A stretch of DNA of 64,000 nucleotides from Bacteroidaceae bacterium (GCA_017617315.1 JAFZWM010000044.1:1-64000); one strand, 5' to 3'. Counted from the first letter of the stretch, positions 26,393-36,000 are shown. The notes: generated by a model not told the origin, from the letters alone. Translations and numbers: made by a program.

Positions 26393-26594
26393 TTACAATG
26401 ATTCAGGCTCGTCTTCTGTATCTATTTCCTCAGACTCCGTCTTCGGATGTGTAAGCTCCTTGATAATATCAATGAATGAATTCTTATTATAGAAGTATCC
26501 TTCATCTTCCTTCAACTTATCTGCAATAATAGACAGGCCATAGTTAATGTACTCTTCCATTGTAGTCATTAAAAGTGCTACGGTTTCATTGACA
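26393..26594 (-). pseudogene. truncated ORF at the right junction of the block
   Basis: On the minus strand the frame is open from the junction with the LRR gene (26594): [36 protein letters not shown], ending DEPESL and a stop at 26393. An ATG at 26569 would give 58 residues. The frame enters directly from the junction without a start of its own, and the text looks like the acidic C-terminus of a larger protein. I read it as the tail of a gene whose front was lost when this DNA joined the LRR gene. Family unknown. Confidence 0.5.
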
Positions 26595-26783
26595 GAAAGC
26601 GTAGTTTCCGATACTGGTTACGCAGTTTGGTATATTGATGGATGTAAGTGCATCGCAACAGGCAAAAGTGTGGCTTCCGATTCTAGTCACGCTGTTCGGG
26701 ATAGTAATTGGTGTAAGTCTATAACACCATGAGAAAGCGTAGTCTACGATACTAGTCACGTTGTTTGGTATATTGATGTATAT
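26595..26783 (-). pseudogene. BspA-like LRR_5 protein, middle fragment
   Basis: 63 codons of LRR_5 repeats read on the minus strand: [55 protein letters not shown]. The left side (26595) ends after Phe; joining to 18166 gives NYAF-TGCLGLTSI, a perfect repeat consensus in frame. The right side meets the IS target duplication at 26784. Confidence 0.85.
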
Positions 26784-26792
26784 AAGCAGTAA
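26784..26792 (+). repeat. 9-bp target-site duplication, left copy
   Basis: AAGCAGTAA directly before the IS left end; identical to 28115-28123 after the right end. Confidence 0.9.
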
Positions 26793-28114
26793 CACTGCTG
26801 TCCGGTTAAATATCGGGATATACAACTTAACATACTTATAATTAACAATATATAGCGTTCTCCGGATTTTTGGATTAAATTTTTGTACATTAGCAATTAT
26901 GCCTCTAATGGCCATATATTGCTATAATGAGTACGAGAAAGACCATTTTTTCACAGATTATGTCTCTGGTTTCACGTTATGAATTCCAGAAATGTGTTGA
27001 CCGCTACAAGGGTGACAGGCGTACCAGATCATTTACTTGCTTTGATCAATTCAAGGTCATGAGTTTTGCTCAGTTTACTGACAGGGCAGGCCTAAGAGAC
27101 ATAGAGATGACACTTGAATTCTGCGGAAAGGATCTCTACCATGCAGGTTTATGCTCTGTTCCCAAATCAACATTGGCAGAAGCCAACGAGAAGCGGAACT
27201 GGGAGATTTACAGGGATTTTGCACAAATCCTTATAAGGGAGGCAAAGGAACTGTATCGTGATGACTACTTCCGGCTTGGTCTCAAAGAGATGGTCTATGC
27301 TTTGGACAGCACCACCATACGTCTATGCCTGGAATTATCTCCTTGGGCAGAGTTTCATCATGGCGAAGGAGCTGTGAAGATGCATACTCTGATTGACTTG
27401 AGAGGAAGCATTCCGTCCTACATCATAATGACTAACGGATTGGTGCATGACTCAAAGGTGATGCCAATGATACCTGTAGAGGCTTCCGCTTTCTATCTTA
27501 TGGATAAAGGCTACGTCTTCTTCAAGCAGCTTTATGAGTGTTTCCATCTCAAAGGAGCATTCTTTGTCACAAGAGCAAAAGACAACATGGTCTATGAGAT
27601 TGTGGAGGAGCATGAGGTTGACCAATCGACAGAACTCATCAGTGACCAGATTATTCGCCTTACGGGTAAGAATCCAACCGTGGAATATCCCGAACCATTG
27701 CGTATGGTAGTGTACGAGGATTATTCTACTGATAATGTATATCGTTTCTTGACGAACAACTTAACCATTGATTCTCTGACTGTCGCAGAACTTTACAGGG
27801 AAAGATGGATGGTCGAACTGTTCTTCAAATGGGTAAAGCAGCATCTGCACATCAAGAAGTTTTACGGAACAACTGAGAATGCTGTCTATCTACAACTTTG
27901 GATTGCCGTATGTGACTATTTGCTACTCATCATCGCGAAGAAGAAATTCTGTCTGCCTCAGTCGCTTCATACAATCTCAAATGCTATTGGTCCGCTTCTA
28001 TTCAAACAAAGTGATATCCATTCCATATTCAATGTAACTAAAGAGATTTATAATCGTTCGGACAATCAACCAATACAACTTGCTTTGTGGTGAGATTTTA
28101 ACCGGACACTAGTG
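26793..28114 (+). mobile_element. IS4-family insertion sequence, complete
   Basis: 1322 bp. The ends are imperfect inverted repeats: left CACTGCTGTCCGGTTAAA, right (reverse complement) CACTAGTGTCCGGTTAAA. They are flanked by the 9-bp duplication AAGCAGTAA. It carries one intact transposase gene. It sits inside the signal-peptide end of the LRR gene, and precise removal with one duplication copy restores the frame. Confidence 0.92.
26927..28093 (+). CDS. IS4-family transposase
   Basis: 388 residues. DDE residues are visible: Asp127 in YALDSTT, Asp193 in LMDKGYVFF, and the IS4 signature Y-2-R-3-E-6-K as Tyr290, Arg293, Glu297, Lys304 in YRERWMVELFFKWVK. An N-terminal segment (about 1-75, QFKVMSFAQFTDRAGLRDIE) matches the DUF4372-type DNA-binding region of these transposases. 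The ORF is intact, so the element may still be mobile. Confidence 0.93.
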   Translation: MSTRKTIFSQIMSLVSRYEFQKCVDRYKGDRRTRSFTCFDQFKVMSFAQFTDRAGLRDIEMTLEFCGKDLYHAGLCSVPKSTLAEANEKRNWEIYRDFAQILIREAKELYRDDYFRLGLKEMVYALDSTTIRLCLELSPWAEFHHGEGAVKMHTLIDLRGSIPSYIIMTNGLVHDSKVMPMIPVEASAFYLMDKGYVFFKQLYECFHLKGAFFVTRAKDNMVYEIVEEHEVDQSTELISDQIIRLTGKNPTVEYPEPLRMVVYEDYSTDNVYRFLTNNLTIDSLTVAELYRERWMVELFFKWVKQHLHIKKFYGTTENAVYLQLWIAVCDYLLLIIAKKKFCLPQSLHTISNAIGPLLFKQSDIHSIFNVTKEIYNRSDNQPIQLALW

Positions 28115-28123
28115 AAGCAGTAA
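28115..28123 (+). repeat. 9-bp target-site duplication, right copy
   Basis: AAGCAGTAA following the IS right end; partner of 26784-26792. Confidence 0.9.
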
Positions 28124-28153
28124 TGTAAAAATAAAAAATAATAATTTCTTCAT
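28115..28153 (-). pseudogene. BspA-like LRR_5 protein, 5' fragment (start and signal peptide)
   Basis: On the minus strand ATG at 28153 opens 13 codons, MKKLLFFIFTLLL, a signal-peptide start that ends exactly at the IS target duplication. Joined to 26783 it continues in frame as [12 protein letters not shown]. This supplies the missing start of the broken LRR gene. Confidence 0.75.
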
Positions 28154-28183
28154 AATCATTATTGTTAACATTCTATAAATGCA

Positions 28184-28214
28184 CAAAAGTACAAATTTGC
28201 TGAGAGTACGCAAA
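28184..28214 (-). promoter_or_regulatory. promoter of the broken LRR gene
   Basis: Minus strand TTTG (28214-28211), 19 bp, TACTTTTG (28191-28184), about 30 bases before ATG 28153. It supports 28153 as the original gene start. Confidence 0.65.
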
Positions 28215-28252
28215 AAATATAAACTGTTTTTGTCGAATTTTCTTATAAACAA

Positions 28253-28280
28253 AAAAGAGGACTAAATATAGCCCTCTTTT
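28253..28280 (-). terminator. terminator of the lacI-uxaA unit
   Basis: AAAAGAGG / CCTCTTTT stem with a 12-base loop; on the minus strand it is followed by a T run. About 35 bases beyond the uxaA stop. Confidence 0.7.
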
Positions 28281-28314
28281 ACCGTTGCTGAAAACGGATT
28301 TTATAGCGTGTGTT

Positions 28315-29811
28315 TTATAGAGTTACACCATTCTTGAAAATTGCAATCTCGCGGTATCCGTTCTTCTCGTTGTTTACGAGCTCCTCGCCGCTTGCAACCT
28401 TTATGATATAGTCTATGAACTTCTCCGACAGGTTCTCCATTGTCTCGCCCTGAACAAGAACGCCAGCGTTGAAGTCAATCCACTTTGGCTTGTTGTTGTA
28501 GAGGTTAGAGTTTGTCGAAATCTTCATTGTCGGAACGTAAGTGCCGAATGGCGTTCCGCGGCCGGTTGTAAACAGAACCATGTGGCATCCGCATGATGCG
28601 AGGGCTGTTGCTGCAACAAGGTCGTTGCCCGGAGCAGACAGAAGGTTCAAGCCCTTGACCTCAAGACGCTCGCCATAGGCCATAACGCCGCTTACAGGAC
28701 CTTTACCGCACTTCTGGGTACAGCCGAGAGCCTTGTCCTCTAGTGTTGAGATACCGCCCGCCTTGTTACCCGGAGAAGGGTTCTCGCCAACAGGCTCGCC
28801 GTGTGCAAGGAAGTAGCTCTTGAAGTCGTTAATCAACTTAACGGTCTGGTCGAACAACTCCGGAGTCTTGCAACGGTTCATCAGGATAGTCTCTGCGCCG
28901 AACATCTCAGGCACTTCGGTAAGAACTGTTGTTCCGCCCTGAGCCACAAGAAAGTCGGAGAATACGCCAAGAAGAGGGTTGGCTGTGATGCCCGAGAAAC
29001 CGTCAGAGCCGCCGCACTTCAAGCCAACGCGAAGCTCGTGCAGAGGCACATCAACGCGCTTGTCCTGCTTAGCCTTCTCGTAGAGGCCTCTCAGAATCTT
29101 CATTCCTTCCTCAACCTCGTCGCCCTCGACCTTCTGCGTTGTCATGAACTTAACGCGCTCCTCGTCGAACTCGCCGATGAACTCCTTGAATACGTCAGGC
29201 TGGTTGTTCTCGCAGCCGAGGCTCACAACGAACACCGCTCCTGCGTTAGGGTGCTTAACCATGTCGCGCAGAATCTTCTTTGTGTTCTCGTGGTCGTCGC
29301 CAAGCTGAGAGCATCCGTAGTTGTGAGGGAAGGCCACGATGGCGTCTACGCCCTCGCCCTTAGTCTCTTCCTGCAACTGCTTTGCAAGCTTGTCTACAAT
29401 ACCGTTGACACATCCTACAGTTGGAATAATCCATACCTCGTTGCGGATACCAACGTCGCCGTTCTTTCTGCGATAGCCCTTGAAGGTAAGGTTGCGGTCG
29501 GCAATGTCGAGGTCGCACTTAACAGGGTTGTAGGTATAGTCGAGCAATCCTGCAAGATTAGTCTTCAGGTTGTTCTCGTTTACCCAGTCGCCTTGCTTAA
29601 GGTTCTGCTTTGCATGACCGATAGGGTAGCCGTACTTTATAACGTCTACGCCCTCGTTAATGTCCTCGAGAAGGATTTTATGACCGGCAGGTGTATCCTG
29701 ATTCACCTTTATCTCTTTGCCATCAATAGCTATAGTCTCGCCAGCGCTTATTGGCTGAATGGCAACCACCACGTTGTCGGCAGGGTTGATTTTTAAAAAC
29801 TTATTCTCCAT
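28315..29811 (-). CDS. uxaA: altronate dehydratase
   Basis: 498 residues. N-terminal SAF domain (about 1-90, ISAGETIAIDG, GYPIGHAKQNL) is fused to the large UxaA catalytic part (GIRNEVWIIPTVGCVN, FPHNYGCSQLG, KCGGSDGFSGITANPL, GCTQKCGKGPVSG). It dehydrates D-altronate to 2-keto-3-deoxygluconate (KDG) in galacturonate breakdown. Galactarate dehydratase is a close relative, but the adjacent KDG kinase and aldolase genes favour altronate. Encoded 24 bases downstream of the lacI-type regulator on the same strand and divergent from kdgK-eda. Confidence 0.92.
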   Translation of the reverse strand: MENKFLKINPADNVVVAIQPISAGETIAIDGKEIKVNQDTPAGHKILLEDINEGVDVIKYGYPIGHAKQNLKQGDWVNENNLKTNLAGLLDYTYNPVKCDLDIADRNLTFKGYRRKNGDVGIRNEVWIIPTVGCVNGIVDKLAKQLQEETKGEGVDAIVAFPHNYGCSQLGDDHENTKKILRDMVKHPNAGAVFVVSLGCENNQPDVFKEFIGEFDEERVKFMTTQKVEGDEVEEGMKILRGLYEKAKQDKRVDVPLHELRVGLKCGGSDGFSGITANPLLGVFSDFLVAQGGTTVLTEVPEMFGAETILMNRCKTPELFDQTVKLINDFKSYFLAHGEPVGENPSPGNKAGGISTLEDKALGCTQKCGKGPVSGVMAYGERLEVKGLNLLSAPGNDLVAATALASCGCHMVLFTTGRGTPFGTYVPTMKISTNSNLYNNKPKWIDFNAGVLVQGETMENLSEKFIDYIIKVASGEELVNNEKNGYREIAIFKNGVTL

Positions 29812-29835
29812 AAGATGTGTAATTGTATGTTTATT

Positions 29836-30912
29836 TTATTTATTCAAAGAAGTGTAGTAGTCGATGTTTTCGGCGCACAGCAAGTCAATCGGCATGTAGT
29901 TAATCTGCTCCACCTCCTTATGGAAAATAAGATGGTCGCAGAGGCTTGTTACGGCTCTGTATCCCTGCTGGTGAGGCTGCTGCGCGATGAGGAACTGGAT
30001 GTTGTTTCCGTTCTTCAGGAATTCGACGTTCTGTTCCAGAAGGTCGTATCCGATAAGGCGGAAGTTGCTCTTGCCCAGTTCCTGAAGGTATTCGCTTATA
30101 AGATATGCTTTAGAGTTGAAAGTAAGGCCTATGGTAACACTCTCATGGCGCTCGAAGTACTTTCGCATCACTTCCATGTCGTGCTCCTTGTTGTTCATGG
30201 CCAGGTCTATAGTTGAAAGTTCACAGTCAGGATGGTTCTTGCGCATGTATTCCTCGAAGCCCAGCTCTCTGTTGTTCTGCTGGTTCGTTCCGATGCGCCC
30301 GATGTATATTTGTCTGAAGATGACAACCTCCTTGATGCCGGGCTCTATCATGAGCAGCATCTTGGCTGCAAGAGCTCCGCTTCGGCTTGAGTTCTGTCCG
30401 AAGAAGGCGATAGGCTCGAGGTTGTCGATGTTAGAGTCTATGAAAACGTAAGGAATCTCTTTTTCCTGAAGCATGTCGGTGAGTTTCTTTGTGTTGTCCT
30501 CCTCGACAGGCGACAGAATTACGCCGTCGGGTTCTTTGTCCATTACGAGCTTTATCGACTTAACGAAAGAGTCGATGTCGTACTGGTCGTAGTACACCAT
30601 GCTAAGTGTTATGTGAAAATCGTGCATCTCGTTCATGCATTGCAACGCTCCGGCCTCCACGTCAGACCAGTATTCGCCTTCGTTGTGCTTTGGCAGCAGG
30701 CAAACGAAGTGGTATTTCTTGTTGCTTGCCAGGGCGCTTGCGTACATGTTTGGCTGATAATTCATTTCTTTCAGAATTTTGCGCACTTTCTCTGCACTCG
30801 CCAGAGACACGCCCGGACGGTTGTGCAGGACACGGTCGACTGTGCCGACAGATACGCCTGCCATGATCGCGATATCCTTGATTCTAATTCTATCAGGAAT
30901 CTGTTGCTCCAT
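29836..30912 (-). CDS. LacI-family transcriptional regulator
   Basis: 358 residues. N-terminal LacI HTH (about 9-55: IRIKDIAIMAGVSVGTVDRV, NRPGVSLASAEKVRK) is followed by a periplasmic-binding-protein-like sensor domain (about 65-358). Very likely controls the hexuronate genes on both sides: it precedes uxaA on its own strand and faces kdgK-eda. The inducer may be a pathway intermediate such as KDG or a uronate, which is an inference from context. A candidate operator lies at 31087-31100. Confidence 0.9.
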   Translation of the reverse strand: MEQQIPDRIRIKDIAIMAGVSVGTVDRVLHNRPGVSLASAEKVRKILKEMNYQPNMYASALASNKKYHFVCLLPKHNEGEYWSDVEAGALQCMNEMHDFHITLSMVYYDQYDIDSFVKSIKLVMDKEPDGVILSPVEEDNTKKLTDMLQEKEIPYVFIDSNIDNLEPIAFFGQNSSRSGALAAKMLLMIEPGIKEVVIFRQIYIGRIGTNQQNNRELGFEEYMRKNHPDCELSTIDLAMNNKEHDMEVMRKYFERHESVTIGLTFNSKAYLISEYLQELGKSNFRLIGYDLLEQNVEFLKNGNNIQFLIAQQPHQQGYRAVTSLCDHLIFHKEVEQINYMPIDLLCAENIDYYTSLNK

Positions 30913-31058
30913 AGGTAATTGGTATTAAAAAATATATAAAATAAGGTGTGAAAAAATATTGTTTCTTGTTATCGCCCACGAATATACATATATTAATTTA
31001 ATTGCTGCAATTTTTTAGGCAAAAAATGCGACCAATCGTAATTTTTTTTCGAAAAACT

Positions 31059-31088
31059 TTTGCGTTACCGAAAAAAGCCGTATATTTG
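31059..31088 (+). promoter_or_regulatory. kdgK promoter
   Basis: TTTG at 31059-31062, 18 bp, TATATTTG at 31081-31088; about 80 bases before kdgK. Confidence 0.55.
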
Positions 31089-31100
31089 TGCTCGTACACA
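31087..31100. promoter_or_regulatory. candidate LacI-type operator
   Basis: TGTG-CTCGTA-CACA has symmetric outer arms and a central CG, as LacI-family operators do. It overlaps the expected transcription start of kdgK, a position suited to repression. Confidence 0.35.
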
Positions 31101-31171
31101 CTAAAGGGTTACATTATATAAAATAGAATTTTTTGAATTAACATTTTAAAAACATATTTTTAAACACACTT

Positions 31172-32194
31172 ATGGGTAAAGTAGTTACATTAGGTGAGAT
31201 CATGCTTAGATTGTCACCAGAGGCCAACAGACGTTTTGTTCAGGCTGAGAAGTTCGAGGTTATTTATGGTGGCGGCGAGGCTAACGTTGCAGTATCATGT
31301 GCAAACTACGGTCACGACGCTTATTTCGTATCAAAGCTTCCAAAGCACGAGATTGGCCAGAGCGCTGTAAACGCATTGCGTAAGTTTGGCGTAAACACAG
31401 AGTTTATTGCTCGTGGCGGTAACCGTGTTGGTATCTACTATGCCGAGACAGGTGCTTCTATGCGTCCTTCTAAGGTTATCTACGACCGTGCAGGTTCTTC
31501 TATCGCAGAGGCTGATCCTTCTGACTTCGATTTCGACGCTATCATGAAGGGTGCTGACTGGTTCCACTGGTCAGGTATCACTCCTGCTATCTCTGACAAG
31601 GCAGCAGAGCTTACTAAGCTTGCTTGCGAGGCTGCAAAGCGCAACGGCGTAACTGTTTCTGTTGACCTTAACTTCCGCAAGAAGCTTTGGACTTCAGAGA
31701 AGGCACAGAGCATCATGAAGCCTTTGATGCAGTATGTTGATGTTTGTATCGGCAACGAAGAGGATGCTGAGCTTTGCCTTGGCTTCAAGCCAGATGCTGA
31801 CGTTGAGAGCGGTAACACAGACGCTAAGGGCTACGAGGGCATCTTCAAGGGTATGATGGAGACATTCGGCTTCAAGTATGTTGTTTCTACTCTCCGCGAG
31901 TCTTTGAGCGCTACACACAACGGCTGGAAGGCTATGATCTACAACGGCAAGGAGTTCTACGTTTCTAAGCGTTACGACATCATGCCTATCATCGACCGCG
32001 TAGGTGGCGGCGACTCTTTCTCTGGCGGTCTTATCCACGGCTTGCTTACTAAGGACAATCAGGGCGACGCTCTTGAGTTTGCTGTTGCTGCTTCTGCTTT
32101 GAAGCACACTATCAACGGCGACTTCAACATGGTTTCAGCTGAGGAGGTTGAGAACCTTGCTGGCGGTTCTGCTAACGGTCGTATCCAGAGATAA
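31172..32194 (+). CDS. kdgK: 2-keto-3-deoxygluconate kinase (PfkB family)
   Basis: 340 residues. PfkB features: GEIMLRLSPEANRRF, GGGEANVAV near residue 35, VSVDLNFRKKLW, and the C-terminal anion-hole motif RVGGGDSFSGG with the catalytic Asp. Phosphorylates KDG to KDPG using ATP. Its product is the substrate of the downstream aldolase and its substrate the product of UxaA, so the three genes form a complete lower uronate route. An attenuator-like hairpin lies between it and eda. Confidence 0.92.
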   Translation: MGKVVTLGEIMLRLSPEANRRFVQAEKFEVIYGGGEANVAVSCANYGHDAYFVSKLPKHEIGQSAVNALRKFGVNTEFIARGGNRVGIYYAETGASMRPSKVIYDRAGSSIAEADPSDFDFDAIMKGADWFHWSGITPAISDKAAELTKLACEAAKRNGVTVSVDLNFRKKLWTSEKAQSIMKPLMQYVDVCIGNEEDAELCLGFKPDADVESGNTDAKGYEGIFKGMMETFGFKYVVSTLRESLSATHNGWKAMIYNGKEFYVSKRYDIMPIIDRVGGGDSFSGGLIHGLLTKDNQGDALEFAVAASALKHTINGDFNMVSAEEVENLAGGSANGRIQR

Positions 32195-32212
32195 TATCAG
32201 AATAAAATAGGG

Positions 32213-32254
32213 GAATTAAGAACTGGTTGGAAAACATCGGTTCTTAATTCTTTT
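32213..32254 (+). terminator. intra-operon hairpin between kdgK and eda
   Basis: GAATTAAGAACTG (32213-32225) pairs with CGGTTCTTAATTC (32238-32250) over 13 bp with one G-U, followed by TTTT. It may end part of the kdgK transcripts or protect their 3' ends. Confidence 0.8.
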
Positions 32255-32287
32255 GTATTGAATAAACAAATATAAAGAAAGAATAAA

Positions 32288-32962
32288 ATGGCAAAATTCG
32301 ATAAGTTTGCAGTAATGGCAAAGATTGCCGCTGCTCCAATGGTTCCTGTTTTCTACAACAAGGATGTTGAGGTTTGTAAGAATGTGATTAAGGCTTGCTA
32401 CGAGGGTGGCGTTCGCGCATTCGAGTTCACTAACCGTGGCGACTTCGCTCACGAGGTATTCGGCGAGCTTTCTAAGTGGGCTGCAAAAGAGTGCCCAGAG
32501 TTGGCTCTCGGTATCGGTTCTGTTGTTGATGCTCCTACAGCTGCTCTTTACCTTCAGTTGGGCGCAAACTTCGTTGTAGGTCCGTTGTTCAACCCAGACA
32601 TCGCAGTTGTATGTAACCGCCGTTGCGTAACTTACTGCCCAGGCTGTCTTACTCCATCTGAGATTGGCAAGGCTCAGGAGGTTGGCTGCGACTTCACTAA
32701 GGTATTCCCTGGCGATGTTGTAGGTCCTAACTTGATCAAGGGTCTTATGGCTCCAATGCCATGGTCTAAGATTATGGTTACTGGTGGCGTTGCTCCAGAG
32801 AAGGAGAACCTTACTAACTGGTTCAAGGCTGGCGTATTCTGCGTAGGTATGGGCTCTAAGCTCTTCCCTAAGGACAAGGTTGCTGCCGGCGACTGGAAGT
32901 ACATTACCGACAAGTGTAAGGAGGCTCTCGGCTACTGCGAGGAGGCTCGTGCAAGCAAGTAA
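32288..32962 (+). CDS. eda: KDPG / 4-hydroxy-2-oxoglutarate aldolase
   Basis: 224 residues. Class I aldolase of the Eda family: [50 protein letters not shown], the Schiff-base lysine in FTKVFPGD, and [12 protein letters not shown]. Cleaves KDPG to pyruvate and glyceraldehyde-3-phosphate, finishing the pathway started by UxaA and KdgK. Second gene of the kdgK-eda unit, with a strong terminator after it. Confidence 0.93.
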   Translation: MAKFDKFAVMAKIAAAPMVPVFYNKDVEVCKNVIKACYEGGVRAFEFTNRGDFAHEVFGELSKWAAKECPELALGIGSVVDAPTAALYLQLGANFVVGPLFNPDIAVVCNRRCVTYCPGCLTPSEIGKAQEVGCDFTKVFPGDVVGPNLIKGLMAPMPWSKIMVTGGVAPEKENLTNWFKAGVFCVGMGSKLFPKDKVAAGDWKYITDKCKEALGYCEEARASK

Positions 32963-32986
32963 TTTATTTTTGCATCAGAATATTGA

Positions 32987-33020
32987 AACGCTGTGGTTCT
33001 CTTTCCACGGCGTTTTTTTT
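32987..33020 (+). terminator. rho-independent terminator after eda
   Basis: AACGCTGTGG / CCACGGCGTT, a 10-bp stem with one G-U and an 8-base loop, followed by a long T run that also supplies the -33 box of the next gene. Confidence 0.9.
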
Positions 33021-33048
33021 GTTTTTAGGATATTTTGATGTATTTTTG
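33018..33048 (+). promoter_or_regulatory. promoter of the double-sensor gene, possibly leaderless
   Basis: TTTG at 33018-33021, 19 bp, TATTTTTG at 33041-33048, then four bases and ATG 33053. The spacing repeats that seen at nhaC. Confidence 0.6.
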
Positions 33049-33052
33049 TGCA

Positions 33053-36000
33053 ATGTTGAAAAGAAATTCATATATCGTCATACTGATGGTCGTGCTGAGC
33101 GGCTTGCTGTCGTCGTGCCGTCAGAGCAAGGACGATGAGGCTCTTGCGCTAAACCTAAAGGCGCAGCAATGTTTCAGACGAATGGATTTTGACAACGCGC
33201 GAGCTTTGCACGAGAAGGCGATGCGGATTACCGACAACGAACTTCTGCGCTTCGGGTGCGAGGTGGGACTGATGGCCGTTTTCGAGCGCACGTCGCAGAA
33301 CCGCGAGTTCTTCGATGCCCGGAACAAGGCCGAAAGCCACATCCGCAGGATTGAAGAGGAGATGGACGGACTTACCGACGAGGAGAAACGGCGATACTAC
33401 ATATCGAAAGATATCTACCACTACGTTTCGAGCAACTACTTCCACAACCAGTATCAGGACACGCTCTCGCAGAGAGAGGCGCGGCAGATTTCGCCTAACT
33501 TTAAGCTGGGCGACGTGGCTACGCACGACACAATCTACTATCACGAGATTCTCGACAGACTGATAAACGCCCGGATTGCGTTCGAGCAGGAAGACTACAC
33601 GCAATCTATCTCACTTTGCGATAGCGCGCTTCAGGCCATAAACCGCCATCATCTTAAGTATTATCCGGCAGACTCGCAGCATCTTCTGCATCTGTATAGC
33701 GAGCAGGACTCCGTTTCTACCGAGAAAATATGGCTCGACAATCCCGATGTGCATACCGTTCCCGAGGTGCTGGCGCAGATTCGCGAGCAGGCGAGCATGA
33801 GCTATGCCGCCATGGGACTGACAAAGGAGAGCTATTACAACCGCAACGCCTATCTCGACATCCTCGACGTGATAAGGCAGGACAAGGAGTGGGAGAGCCG
33901 CTACGAGGAACTTAACGAGGCAAACCAGAGAGTTACGATGATTTTCGTATCGGCAATAGTGCTTGTGGTCATCATCGTTATTATATGCTTCATAGCCAAC
34001 GACCGTTGGAAGAAGAGGAACGAACGACGGGTTGAGAACCTCCGCCTTACGCTCGAACTGTGCCATAAGATTGCCGTAAACATCTCGGACGATGTGTCGT
34101 CGGGCAGAGAGCTTCTCGATACGGTTACGGAAGCCGTACAGGGCGATTTCCGCAAGATATTCGGCTTTGGCTTTGTGCTCGATGTGCCGGGCATAGACGA
34201 TGAGGACGACGACGCCATGCCAAGATGGAGCGAGCTGAATCTGCGGCTCGTTGGTGCGGAGCGCGTAGGCTCGGACAAGAAATCGCTTCTGCGCGTGGTG
34301 GAGAAGTATTTCAGATGGGTGCTGCAAAGCGGAGCCGACGTGCTTGCCATAAGCAACAACCAGCGCAAGACCGAGGCCGAGAAGTACATTCACGAGCAGC
34401 ACATAGCCGCCAACAAACGCCAGAACCTTGACAAGCGCGCGTGCATGAGCATGGTAAACGGCATAACGCCTTACCTCGACCGCGCAATAAACGAGGTGAA
34501 CAAGCTTCAGAGAAATGAGTCGGATGAGGTAAAAAAGGCTCGCTATCAGTATATTATCGAACTTATTGACAAGATAAACGAGTACAACGACATAATGGCG
34601 TCGTGGGTTCAGCTTCGAAAAGGCGAGGTGAGCTTGAATATCGACAGTTTCGCCCTTCAGCCGCTGTTCAGTATCCTGTCAAAGGCGCGTACAAACTACG
34701 CCCAGAAGGATATCACCCTTACGGTAAGCATGACTCCGGCAATAGTGAAGGCCGACAAGGCTCTCACGCTCTTCATGATAAACACGCTTGCCGAGAATGC
34801 CCGAAAGTACACTCCTTCGGGCGGACACATAGAGGTCTATGCCGAGGAAGCCGACGACTACGTTGAGGTGTCGGTTAAGGATTCGGGCATAGGAATAAGC
34901 GAGGAGGACTGCCGCAAGATTATAGAGGAGAAAGTCTATGATTCGAGCACGATTGGAATACGCAAGGATGCCGACAATACCGAACTGAGCAAGAACAAAG
35001 GCCACGGCTTCGGCTTGATGAACTGCCGCGGAATAATAGAGAAATACAAGAAGACAAACCAGTTCTTCTCAGTCTGCCAGTTTGGCGTTGAGAGTACGCT
35101 CGGCAAGGGCAGCCGCTTCTTCTTCCGCCTGCCAAAGGGCGTAAGGAAAGCCCTGATGCTTGCGGTTGTGATGCTCATGAGCGCGCCGTCGTTTGCCAAG
35201 GTGAGCAACGACTCGGTATGGAAGGCAAAGGACTCGCTTCTGCGCAAGGCTTCGGCATATTCAGATACGGTTTACTTCTGCAACGTGAAGGGGCTTCATA
35301 CCGATGCCATCTACTACTCGTCGCTTGCCATGCGCGAGCTGAACAAATACTATCGCAAGTTCCACAAGAATTCGGCCGACACCATGAGCGTTGATGGTAA
35401 TGCCGACAGAGCCGAGATTAAATGGTGGAACGAGGGATTCGATACCGACTATCACGTTATCCTCGACGTGCGCAACGAGACGGCAATCGCGGCTCTCGTG
35501 CTGAAGGAATGGGACTGCTACAACGCAAACAATCAGGCATATACAAAGATGTATAAGCTGCTCGGACAGGATGCCAATCTTGCCGAGTATTGCCGCAAGG
35601 CGCAGAACAAGAACACCAACACAACCATAGCCATGTGGCTTGTGCTCATAGCCGTTTTGGTTGCTCTGTTCAGCTATTATCTTCTGTATTTCCGCCACAA
35701 GGTTATATACACGCTCAACCTCCGTCAGCTTCTGAGCATTAACAATACGGTTATGAAGACGCTTGTGCAGCATGCCAACGTGCAGGATGCCGACTACGAG
35801 GTTGTTGCCAAGAATGTGGTTGACTCGATAACCTACGAACTTAACGACCTTCTGCCAATCCACGGCTTCGGACTTGCCATAGCCGACTCCGAGACCAACA
35901 CGCTTTACTATTCGATAACCCAGGAGGTTGTGGAGAGCGAGCTGATGAAGGAGCTGATGAAGCGCGCATTCGACACGCGCCAGACGGTTGTTTCGCAAAG

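Noticed and set aside
26205..26492. 95-codon plus ORF after the HEXXH gene
   Set aside because: It crosses the 19-bp hairpin, has no start context and overlaps the more protein-like minus frame.
18167..26594. Block as an integrative element or prophage
   Set aside because: No integrase, attachment-site repeats, structural phage genes or conjugation genes were found, and no direct repeats flank it.
28801..29796. 331-codon plus ORF opposite uxaA
   Set aside because: Antisense of a well-supported enzyme gene; composition is Val/Leu-rich, as expected from codon shadowing.
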